Source: a virus
DNA: 24,724 bases
Reading direction: 5' to 3' (one strand)
Virus record (IMG/VR): IMGVR_UViG_3300032116_001250
Coordinates: 1-24,724 of that record
Positions 13,405 to 19,669 of the stretch are shown here, piece after piece. A model generated the notes under the pieces. That model did not search any database and was not told the origin of the DNA. It saw only the letters and a program-made list of their open reading frames with translations. The number at the start of each line of letters is the position of its first letter. Position 1 is the stretch's first letter. A program made the translations under genes and the position numbers.

Positions 13405-13617
13405 ATGCAATACATCCTCCGCATCGGCCCGTGGCACGTCGGGCCGTTTGACACGCACCAAGGCGCGCAGCACTGGGCAGAGCGCCACGGCTGTGATGAC
13501 TTCACGATGGTGCCGCTTGACGATCCAGCAGAGGCGCCGGGCATCATCCACCGGATGCGGATGGCGCCGCTGCAGCATCCCATGAAAAAAGCGCCGGCTG
13601 CGCAAGCCAGCGCCTAA
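13405..13617 (+). CDS. Small hypothetical protein, 70 aa
   Basis: A 70-aa protein: a strand MQYILRIGPWHVGPFDTHQG, a helix AQHWAERHG, then DDFTMVPLDDPAEAPG. This small strand-helix-strand type with VGPFDT...AERHG occurs, as I recall, as uncharacterised proteins in cyanobacterial phages. An in-frame ATG at 13348 is rejected because it would overlap the divergent gene. The last 11 codons (MKKAPAAQASA) coincide with an intrinsic terminator acting on the opposite strand. Confidence 0.7.
   Translation: MQYILRIGPWHVGPFDTHQGAQHWAERHGCDDFTMVPLDDPAEAPGIIHRMRMAPLQHPMKKAPAAQASA
13585..13613 (-). terminator. Intrinsic terminator of the leftward late operon
   Basis: Read on the minus strand: GCGCTGGCT (13613-13605), a 5-nt loop TGCGC (13604-13600), then AGCCGGCGC (13599-13591), followed by six T (13590-13585). 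The 9-bp stem contains one G.U pair. It lies 26 bp past the dCTP deaminase stop codon and inside the 3' coding end of the convergent 70-aa gene. Confidence 0.88.
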
Positions 13618-13638
13618 CCTTCACTCCACAGGCGAACG

Positions 13639-14154
13639 CTAGCCCTTGGATGCAGTTACGCCCAGGTCTGCGTTATATCTTCCGGTTTGAGCGTAGCTGC
13701 GTTCCACGGTTCCGCTCACGAGAATAAATTTCATCTGTCCGATCTTCATGCCGGGCCAGATGCCGAGCGGGTGCAGCCTGCGCTGGTTGCACAATTCCAT
13801 GGTCAAGCGGCTGCCATACCATCCCGCGTCGCAATAGCCAGCCTCAGCATGATCCCATCCCTCGCGTGCGCGGCTTGATTTGAGCACGAACTGAGCGCCG
13901 ACGTGATTCGGCAGGTTGAAGATCTCGCGCGTTTCCGCCAAGAAGAACTCACCCGGCTGTATCAGATACGGATCCTCTGCCGTGTGGCCGAGGATATCCA
14001 CCACCTGCAGCTCAGGCGTATCGGCCACCTCGATCATGATGCGGCTGCCTAGCGTCACGTCGTAGCTGGCCGGGTTCAGCAGATCTTCATCGAACGGCAT
14101 CACCATGGCGTGCTGTTTGCACAGACGACGGATCTCGTGATCAGGAACGAGCAC
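13639..14154 (-). CDS. dcd: dCTP deaminase (dCTP deaminase/dUTPase family)
   Basis: A 171-aa member of the dCTP deaminase/dUTPase fold. Landmarks: LLNPASYDVTLG (25-36), PGEFFLAETREIF (67-79), the active-site SSRAREG (93-99), then AGYCDAGWYGSRLTMELCN with the conserved Glu120, and a C-terminal PGMKIGQMKF strand. The SSRAR plus TMELCN arrangement matches deaminases (Ser, Arg and Glu catalytic set) better than trimeric dUTPases, but a bifunctional enzyme cannot be excluded. It would feed dUMP/dTTP synthesis during phage replication. It is the last gene of the late operon, followed by a terminator, and starts 7 bp after the endolysin gene. Confidence 0.88.
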   Translation of the reverse strand: MLVPDHEIRRLCKQHAMVMPFDEDLLNPASYDVTLGSRIMIEVADTPELQVVDILGHTAEDPYLIQPGEFFLAETREIFNLPNHVGAQFVLKSSRAREGWDHAEAGYCDAGWYGSRLTMELCNQRRLHPLGIWPGMKIGQMKFILVSGTVERSYAQTGRYNADLGVTASKG

Positions 14155-14160
14155 AGGCCC

Positions 14161-15240
14161 TCAATAATCCCAGCGCACCTTAGGCCGGCCTTGACGGATG
14201 CCTAGGTGGATGAAGCCTTTATATGCGCCATAGCCCAGCGAGTGCGGCCAAGCTTTCTCGCACCAGTTCTGCACCGCGTATATATCGGCACCATCGATGT
14301 AGAAATCGACCGCACCGCATCCGGGTTTGTAGAGGTGCTCGCTGTTGCTGGCACCACCTGCCTGCCGGTTGATCGCCTCAGGCCGATAGCCGGATGTGAT
14401 CACGATTGGCCGCCCGCCGAACTGCACGCGCACGCGCTCCAGGAATGCCGCCAGCTCAGCAGCAATATCGAGCTGGCCCTGATTGTGGAATCTGCGGGCC
14501 TCCTGATCCAGCGCGAACTCGCCCAACCTGATGTGCGGCGTGATCCTGGCCGTGAACGGGCTACCGGGGCGCAGCTTGGCGGTTTCAGGTTCGGCCGCAG
14601 CCTGATGCTGCCCCCAGAGTTTGCCCTCAGCGCGACGGCGGCGTAGCAAGCCAGCCTCAACGTTGGTGCCAGGGTTGCGGTAGAGCTCCAAGGCTGCAGG
14701 CACCGCGGCCCAAGCACGCTCGCGCAGGTATTGGCTGATGGTCTCGAATCCAGCGGAGCCGTAGAAGCCAGCGCCGAGGTTGTAGGCGAAGCTCACCAGC
14801 GCAGAACGCTGATCGTCATCCATCACATTCCAATGCGGCACGGTGGTGCGCAGCTTGTCGGTGATGCGGTCGATCTCAAGGCGCAGCAGCATGTCAGCCT
14901 CGATCACGTTGATCATGTCGCCGCGTTTCACGGGCGTGCCGTTGCTGTAGCGCGTGGTGCCATAGCCGATGGTCCACGGCTCGCCACCTGATAGCGGATC
15001 GGGGTAGGCGCTGAGATGACAGCCCTCAAACTCCTTAATCAGTTTGATGGCGCCGGCCAGATCGGTTTGCTTGCCGTCTTGGCTCCAGGTTTGAAACCAC
15101 TCGCGATCCCTGCGCATTACGGCGTCGTAGCCGTTCTGCGCGAGATCGGTTTCGAGCTGCTGAATCGCGGCGCTCTGATGCGGCTGGCCCTTGTAATACT
15201 TGAAGAGCTGCTGCAAGGTGATTGGCGCGTCGTTCGCCAT
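14161..15240 (-). CDS. Two-domain endolysin: GH24 lysozyme plus M15 peptidase
   Basis: A 359-aa lysis enzyme. Residues about 60-212 are a T4-lysozyme-type (GH24) muramidase: IKEFEGCHLSAYPDP with catalytic Glu72 and Asp81, WTIGYGTT (Thr90), and SFAYNLGAGFYGS later. Residues about 225-355 are an M15-type D-Ala/L,D-peptidase: VITSGYRPEAINRQAGG, then SEHLYKPGCGAVDF with zinc-binding His302 and Asp312, and FIHLGI with His345. Both active sites look intact, so it should cut glycan strands and stem peptides. The first 55 residues are of unknown role. There is no signal peptide, so it depends on a holin, and two small membrane proteins lie immediately upstream. Confidence 0.93.
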   Translation of the reverse strand: MANDAPITLQQLFKYYKGQPHQSAAIQQLETDLAQNGYDAVMRRDREWFQTWSQDGKQTDLAGAIKLIKEFEGCHLSAYPDPLSGGEPWTIGYGTTRYSNGTPVKRGDMINVIEADMLLRLEIDRITDKLRTTVPHWNVMDDDQRSALVSFAYNLGAGFYGSAGFETISQYLRERAWAAVPAALELYRNPGTNVEAGLLRRRRAEGKLWGQHQAAAEPETAKLRPGSPFTARITPHIRLGEFALDQEARRFHNQGQLDIAAELAAFLERVRVQFGGRPIVITSGYRPEAINRQAGGASNSEHLYKPGCGAVDFYIDGADIYAVQNWCEKAWPHSLGYGAYKGFIHLGIRQGRPKVRWDY

Positions 15241-15243
15241 GAT

Positions 15244-15390
15244 TCAGCGGCGTTGCTTTGGGAAGGCGATACGGAGCGCTTGAAAGATCAGCTGCACCCA
15301 GCTGTTGGACTTCAGCGGTGAGACTGCGATGATCTCAGAGCCTGCCGCCACGACGATGGCGACGATGGCGATTGTGGTTGCCTGATCCAT
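15244..15390 (-). CDS. Small membrane protein, holin candidate (48 aa)
   Basis: A 48-aa protein with an N-terminal hydrophobic helix (TIAIVAIVVAAGSEIIAV, residues 6-23), a polar SPLKSNSWVQ turn, a second amphipathic helix (LIFQALRIAF) and a basic end KQRR. The size, topology and position (3 bp before the endolysin) fit a small class II/III holin or an accessory lysis protein. It is not assignable by motif. ATG 15390 directly follows the stop of the 83-aa gene (15393). Confidence 0.65.
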   Translation of the reverse strand: MDQATTIAIVAIVVAAGSEIIAVSPLKSNSWVQLIFQALRIAFPKQRR

Positions 15391-15392
15391 GG

Positions 15393-15644
15393 CTAGGGAG
15401 ATGGCGGGCGTGCTTCCAACCTAGAGACCCGCTGCTCTACCGTCGATAGCCGGCCGAACGTCTCCTTTCGGTCTTCCTTGATATCAGTGTGAAGCACCTC
15501 AAGCTGTGAGGCGATGTGCTCAACAGCTGAGGTAAGCCTGATCACGGCCTCGCGGGCTTCATCTGATTTGCGACTGAAGCCAGCAGCACCCATGGCTGCG
15601 ACGGAAATAGACGCGCCGGCAATGGCTGCGATGACTTCGATCAT
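15393..15644 (-). CDS. Membrane-anchored coiled-coil protein, lysis-associated
   Basis: An 83-aa protein: an N-terminal membrane helix (MIEVIAAIAGASISVAAMGAAGF), then a long charged helical coiled coil (about residues 27-77, with SAVEHIASQLEVLHTDIKED and RLSTVEQRVSRLEAR). This is the reverse orientation of phage XhlA-type proteins, which carry coiled coil then membrane helix, so it is analogous rather than homologous. The likely role is as a holin partner or spanin-like anchor in the lysis cassette. Confidence 0.7.
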   Translation of the reverse strand: MIEVIAAIAGASISVAAMGAAGFSRKSDEAREAVIRLTSAVEHIASQLEVLHTDIKEDRKETFGRLSTVEQRVSRLEARPPSP

Positions 15645-15669
15645 GGCGCCATGGGGCTACAGGCTTAGT

Positions 15670-15807
15670 TTACCGACCCTGCCCGCGGAGGGGTTTCTTC
15701 CCGCGACGGCGCGGACGGCTGCGTTGGCCGAACCCTTGGCGTGTGGTTTTGGGCGGCCCGGCCTGATGGTCGAGCCGTGCGGTACCGGTCTTGGCTTTTA
15801 CTGCCAT
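15670..15807 (-). CDS. Small highly basic protein of 45 aa overlapping upstream gene
   Basis: A 45-aa, Arg/Lys/Gly/Pro-rich protein (MAVKAKTGTARLDHQAG..., ending GKKPLRGQGR). The start codon shares a base with the TAA of the 121-aa gene (TAATG), which is strong evidence of coupled translation. I recall similar tiny basic proteins ending in RGQGR in cyanophages, with no known function. Being basic and unstructured, it could bind nucleic acid or the capsid. A longer overlapping frame (15665-15904) on the same strand is not favoured. Confidence 0.65.
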   Translation of the reverse strand: MAVKAKTGTARLDHQAGPPKTTRQGFGQRSRPRRRGKKPLRGQGR

Positions 15808-16172
15808 TATTTAGCAATCCAATTTTTAATGTTTTCATCCCACTGGTAGCGCCGCCCATCATCAGGCATCGGCAATGGAGGCTCCCACAGGCATGTAACC
15901 TCATTCAACAACCAGCTGGCATAGGACTGTGGCGGGATGAACGCATCACGCTGCGCATCATATTTGTAGCCGATACCAGCATAATTTTTGCGAAACGGAC
16001 TGCCGCCAAATTGGTGAACACCGCCGCATGTGTTGTAACTGGTGCGCTTGCAAGGCTGACCACGAAACTGGCCGTAATGCAGCTCCCAGTCAATTCCGCC
16101 ATCGTTTTCATCCCTGCCTGAAATCACCTCCGTGACGACGTTCGATGAATCAAGAAAAGCGTAGTGGGCCAT
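15807..16172 (-). CDS. Cyanophage-type structural or tail-associated protein, 121 aa
   Basis: A 121-aa, beta-rich protein with many aromatic residues: MAHYAFLDSSNVVTEVISG at the start, SYNTCGGVHQFGG and NYAGIGYKYDAQRDAFIPPQ in the middle, and a Trp-rich end (WEPPLPMPDDGRRYQWDE). I recall this pattern as common in cyanophage and pelagiphage virion protein genes near tail fibres; its exact role is unknown. It lies directly downstream of the glycine-rich adhesin and is coupled to the 45-aa protein by TAATG. Confidence 0.8.
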   Translation of the reverse strand: MAHYAFLDSSNVVTEVISGRDENDGGIDWELHYGQFRGQPCKRTSYNTCGGVHQFGGSPFRKNYAGIGYKYDAQRDAFIPPQSYASWLLNEVTCLWEPPLPMPDDGRRYQWDENIKNWIAK

Positions 16173-16177
16173 GGGTT

Positions 16178-17068
16178 TTACCAGTTGATAGTACCTGTGC
16201 CAGCGGTGAATCTATAAACTCTATACCCAGATCTGCTAGGCTGATCATAAGTGAGGCCAGGGGCAATATATGTAATTGCATCGTATGTGTCTGGATATGC
16301 AATGACCACAATTCCAGAGCCGCCTGTGCCACTGCTGATCGTTGTGATGTAAGTGTCACCGCCGCCGCCGCCGCCTGTATTGGCGGTGCCATTTCCCCCA
16401 GAAGCTGCTGGGCCAGCACCAGCACCACCACCATCTGAAGCAGAACCAACAGGCGACGCGTAGTAGCCGCCGCCGCCGCCACCGCCGCCACGGCCCACGG
16501 CTGCGCCAGTGATTGAGGAAGTTACACCTACGCCACCGGCGGCACCGCTTCCGCCGTTTTGGCCAAGACCGCCTGCACCACCACCGCCGCCTGCTCGATA
16601 GTCGCCACCGCGCTCACCGCCGCCGCCTTTATATCCCTGATTTGTTGTGCCTGCTCCGCCCTGTGATGCGAGTGACCGTTCCGCTGCACCACCACCAGAT
16701 CCTCCCGAGGGCGCAGTGCCTCCTCCAATGCCACCACCACCACCACCGCCAACTGAAGTAATTGAAGCGAATACAGAATCACTACCATTGCCACCATCTT
16801 GAAAAGCAGTGGTTTTTTTCGCGCCACCTGCACCGACTGTGATGGTGTAGCTAGTGCCAATGGAAACACTCAATTCGCTTTCAGCGCTGGCACCGCCGCC
16901 AGAAGATTCACCAGATACAGAACAGCGATAACCACCGGCACCACCGCCGCCGCCTGCCTCATCGCCGGTCCCGCCGCCACCTCCACCAGCGATCACCAGA
17001 TATTGCACGGTGCTGGGAGCAATCACACCAGGGGCTGCTAATGCTGCCAACAGTTGCATAATTGCCAT
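16178..17068 (-). CDS. Glycine-rich tail adhesin-like protein
   Basis: A 296-aa protein with an extraordinary Gly content. N-terminal 25 residues ([21 protein letters not shown]), then repeated GGGGGG runs at about 30-250 mixed with short beta segments, and a compact C-terminal domain ending GYRVYRFTAGTGTINW. Poly-glycine arrays of this sort form polyglycine-II bundles in phage adhesins such as the gp38-type tips. It follows the tail-fibre gene directly (one-base overlap) and so is probably a fibre-tip or receptor-binding protein. The DNA is locally repetitive (GCC/ACC triplets), and several antisense frames across it are artefacts. Confidence 0.85.
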   Translation of the reverse strand: MAIMQLLAALAAPGVIAPSTVQYLVIAGGGGGGTGDEAGGGGGAGGYRCSVSGESSGGGASAESELSVSIGTSYTITVGAGGAKKTTAFQDGGNGSDSVFASITSVGGGGGGGIGGGTAPSGGSGGGAAERSLASQGGAGTTNQGYKGGGGERGGDYRAGGGGGAGGLGQNGGSGAAGGVGVTSSITGAAVGRGGGGGGGGYYASPVGSASDGGGAGAGPAASGGNGTANTGGGGGGDTYITTISSGTGGSGIVVIAYPDTYDAITYIAPGLTYDQPSRSGYRVYRFTAGTGTINW

Positions 17069-18798
17069 CAGCTTAGTCCTCCACCGCTAATCACAAAAGT
17101 ATTGCTAGCAACGCACAGTATGGTTGCTAATCCGTATTGCGCAAGCGTTCTATTGCCAGTGTTAGCGGTGCCGACTTGTCGCAACGTCACGGAGGATCCT
17201 TGCGTGATTGTTTGATTGCTGCCGCTGTTGTTGTAGATCGAAACCGCATCGCCAATATTGAATACCCCGGATGATACGGTCACTCCTCCAGTAGTGATGC
17301 TGATATGTTTGCCTGCATCACCTGCAACAAGTACATACGCGCTTGTCTGGCTATTCGCTGGGATTTTTGGATATGTCTGACTTGTATCAAATGTAATTTG
17401 CCCTGTCATTGAGCCGCCAGACTTTGGCAGCGCAGCATTGGCCAGGTCATATGCTGATTTCACCGAGTTAGGCGTCGCGGCCTTGGTGGTGCTGGTGCTG
17501 CTGGTTGAATCCTCTAGTTGAACGGCTCCCTTCTGGCTGGTGGTGCCATCTTGAATGCTGATATCAGGCGTCGCGCCACCAGTGCTCGCCAGCGGGCTGG
17601 TAGCAGTAACTGCGGTAACAGTGCCCCCGGAGCCAGTGGCGCTGATTGTGATGGTGCCATTGCCATTTGTGATGGTGACGCCAGTGCCTTGAGTGATGGT
17701 TGATTTGGCAAGTGTGCCATCGGTCTTGCCAATCAGCAGCTGACCGTCGGTGTAAGTGGTCTGCCCGGTGCCGCCATCAGTTGCACTCAACGTGCCAGTA
17801 ATACTGCTAGCACTAAGATCAATCGCTAATTCTGTTGATTCAATTACCAGGCCACCGTTAGCTTTTAGGTCGGCTGAAAATGTCGTCCCAGCCAAGTTCA
17901 ATCCATCACCAGCTGTGTAAGTGGTATCGGTTGCGGCGATGCTGATGCTGCCATTGCCATTTGTAATGCTTACATTGCTGCCTGCCGTCAGCGTCGATTT
18001 CGCCAGCGTGCCATCGGTTTTGCCGATTAGCAGCTGGCCATCTGTATAGGTGGTCTGGCCGGTGCCGCCGTAGCCGGTGCCGATAGTGGTGCCATTCCAG
18101 ATGCCGGTGCCAATGGTGCCGACGGTGGTGAGGCTGCTGCTCACCACGGCACTGCCGAGGCTTGTGGCATCTAGCACCTTTGTGCCAGCGATGCGGTATT
18201 CCTTGGCGCTGGCGATGTTGAGGTGCTCGCTGAATGTCCACGCATCGGTGGCATCGATCCAGCTGATCGTCTTGTCGGTGGTGCCCTTCAGAGTGATGCC
18301 GCCACCGTCGGCGGTTATGTCGGTCGGGGTTGTGACCTTACCGATAACAATGTTCTTATCTTCAACGTCCAGCGTCTGCGTGTTGATGATCGTTTCGGTG
18401 CCGTTGACCGTCAGATCACCTTGGATGACGACGTTGTTGTCAAAGGTCGCAGCACCCGTCACATCTAACGTGCCAGGCACGTCGATATTGCTGGCCCACT
18501 CAACGCCCGTACCGGCTGCATCGGTCTGCAGCAGCTGCCGCGCCGTGCCATCAGCCAGCTTGCTTACGGCGATTTCAGCATTGCTAGCAATGGATGCATC
18601 CGTGATCGGAAATGCCGGGATAAGGCTCCAAGGCGTGTAGGACAGAGAAGTCCAAGCCGTGGACCCTGTACCGACCTTCCACTTTCCGGTGTCGCTTTCG
18701 TATCCAAGCTCCCCGGCCAGCAGAGTTGGGTTGTTGGATGTCCAGTTGGCTGCCGTATCGCGGCGCTGCTGCTGGAACGCAAGAATCGTAGTAGTCAT
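17068..18798 (-). CDS. Tail fibre protein with Mtd-like N-terminus and internal repeats
   Basis: A 576-aa, Thr/Ser/Gly-rich fibre. Residues about 5-57 ([34 protein letters not shown]) match the N-terminal module of the major-tropism-determinant type. The middle is beta-helix-like and has two repeats (244-289 and 342-387) sharing the identical 26-residue block beginning [11 protein letters not shown]. Residues about 422-470 carry a fibre element ([33 protein letters not shown]) seen in P2/lambda-type fibres. It shares a base with the adhesin gene downstream and an ATGA with the upstream gene. The job is host recognition and attachment. Confidence 0.9.
   Translation of the reverse strand: MTTTILAFQQQRRDTAANWTSNNPTLLAGELGYESDTGKWKVGTGSTAWTSLSYTPWSLIPAFPITDASIASNAEIAVSKLADGTARQLLQTDAAGTGVEWASNIDVPGTLDVTGAATFDNNVVIQGDLTVNGTETIINTQTLDVEDKNIVIGKVTTPTDITADGGGITLKGTTDKTISWIDATDAWTFSEHLNIASAKEYRIAGTKVLDATSLGSAVVSSSLTTVGTIGTGIWNGTTIGTGYGGTGQTTYTDGQLLIGKTDGTLAKSTLTAGSNVSITNGNGSISIAATDTTYTAGDGLNLAGTTFSADLKANGGLVIESTELAIDLSASSITGTLSATDGGTGQTTYTDGQLLIGKTDGTLAKSTITQGTGVTITNGNGTITISATGSGGTVTAVTATSPLASTGGATPDISIQDGTTSQKGAVQLEDSTSSTSTTKAATPNSVKSAYDLANAALPKSGGSMTGQITFDTSQTYPKIPANSQTSAYVLVAGDAGKHISITTGGVTVSSGVFNIGDAVSIYNNSGSNQTITQGSSVTLRQVGTANTGNRTLAQYGLATILCVASNTFVISGGGLS
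17638..17775. repeat. Tail fibre internal repeat, copy B
   Basis: Encodes residues 342-387 of the tail fibre. It shares a 26-residue block with copy A that is identical in protein but clearly different in DNA, with changes mostly at third positions. The remaining residues are similar rather than identical. Confidence 0.85.
17932..18069. repeat. Tail fibre internal repeat, copy A
   Basis: Encodes residues 244-289 of the tail fibre; partner of copy B, offset by 98 residues (294 bp). Confidence 0.85.
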
Positions 18799-19295
18799 GC
18801 CGATGCGCCGCCGTTAACAATCAGGATACGAGCAGGCGAGGCGGCAGCGCCACCAGCATTCAGGATATATTCTCGCGCAGGAATACTGGCGGAATCTGCG
18901 GCATTGAAGATCACGTCTCCTAAGTCGATGGCATAGGTGGTGAGCTCAACCTCAACACTCCACAGGTCGCACGATCCATCTGTGATGACTGGGGGCGATG
19001 CATAGCGCCATGCGTAGTCGGCAACAATGGGAACAGGCGGCGAGTCATATCCATTCCAGACTTCCCCCGATAGAAAGAAGATGCCATAGGTGCCATCCTG
19101 CGCAACGTAATGCGCCTTGATCAGGTCTAGATCAGCCTCGCTGATATTGTTAAACGCCAGCTGTAGCGTCTGCTCTACACGGCGATTGCCTTGCCGGTAG
19201 GCAACAGTGCTGCCGGACAGTGCGACCTGCTGCACCTGTGGCACATTGCCTGGCACATAGGTGCGGGCCGATGGGATAAGAGCAGGGAACGCCAT
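18795..19295 (-). CDS. Tail-associated protein, paralogue of its upstream neighbour
   Basis: A 166-aa protein. The first 120 residues align by eye with the whole 123-aa protein encoded just upstream: FP.L.P..R near the start, Q.L.L, a helix ending HY..Q.G, then W.GY..PPV and Y.WRY, then an EL strand. It differs by a C-terminal extension of about 43 residues (DLGDVIFNAADSA...[10 protein letters not shown]). Function unknown; its place between tail tip and fibre suggests a distal-tail or fibre-adaptor protein. It overlaps the fibre gene by ATGA. Confidence 0.75.
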   Translation of the reverse strand: MAFPALIPSARTYVPGNVPQVQQVALSGSTVAYRQGNRRVEQTLQLAFNNISEADLDLIKAHYVAQDGTYGIFFLSGEVWNGYDSPPVPIVADYAWRYASPPVITDGSCDLWSVEVELTTYAIDLGDVIFNAADSASIPAREYILNAGGAAASPARILIVNGGASA

Positions 19296-19297
19296 GG

Positions 19298-19669
19298 CTA
19301 GATCGGCACCGTTTCTAGTTCAAGTGTGAGGCTGTAACGCCGGGGCGATGCGATGCTCACATCAAAAGCACCGGTATATCGCCACTTGTAACTGGCTGAG
19401 CTGACCGGAGGCGTGGTGTAGCCACCCCATACGGCATTGGATAGATCAAATGGGATCAGGCTGCCCTCCTGTCCCGCATAGTGATCCAGGATCTGCTGCG
19501 CTTCGGATTCGGTCAAATATTCGTAGCCAAGGCTCAATCGTTGTGCCACGTAGGCGGAACCTTGCTTGAAGCGAACCTCACCGCCGCTGGTGCCTTTGTA
19601 CACCTGCTGCGGTATGTCGCCCAGGCTGAGCGATCTTGTGCGCGGTGCCAGCGAGGGGAAGGTTGCCAT
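19298..19669 (-). CDS. Tail-associated protein, 123 aa
   Basis: A 123-aa, beta-rich protein (FPSLAPRTRSLSLGD, LTESEAQQILDHYAGQEGS, NAVWGGYTTPPV, YKWRY). It shares a one-base overlap with the stop of the 680-aa tail-tip gene and has a paralogue directly downstream. Resembles small tail proteins found between tail hub and fibre genes in cyanobacterial siphophage-like clusters, but no named family is certain. Confidence 0.75.
   Translation of the reverse strand: MATFPSLAPRTRSLSLGDIPQQVYKGTSGGEVRFKQGSAYVAQRLSLGYEYLTESEAQQILDHYAGQEGSLIPFDLSNAVWGGYTTPPVSSASYKWRYTGAFDVSIASPRRYSLTLELETVPI

Noticed and set aside
14206-14646. Plus-strand open frame across the M15 domain of the endolysin
   Set aside because: Shadow frame opposite intact active-site motifs.
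15665-15904. 79-aa minus-strand frame overlapping the 45-aa gene
   Set aside because: Its product is a frame-shifted reading of the basic peptide region and overlaps the 121-aa gene; the TAATG-coupled 45-aa frame is preferred.
16178-17068. CRISPR-like or microsatellite array from the repeated GCC/ACC triplets
   Set aside because: Repeats are glycine codons of one protein; no regular repeat-spacer structure.
18077-18640. Long plus-strand open frame (187 aa) across the tail fibre gene
   Set aside because: Antisense shadow of GC-rich coding DNA; valine/serine-rich product without domains, while the minus-strand frame is a clear fibre.
17068-18798. Diversity-generating retroelement, suggested by the Mtd-like fibre start
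   Set aside because: No reverse transcriptase, no C-type-lectin end and no template/variable repeat pair biased at adenines is visible in the window.
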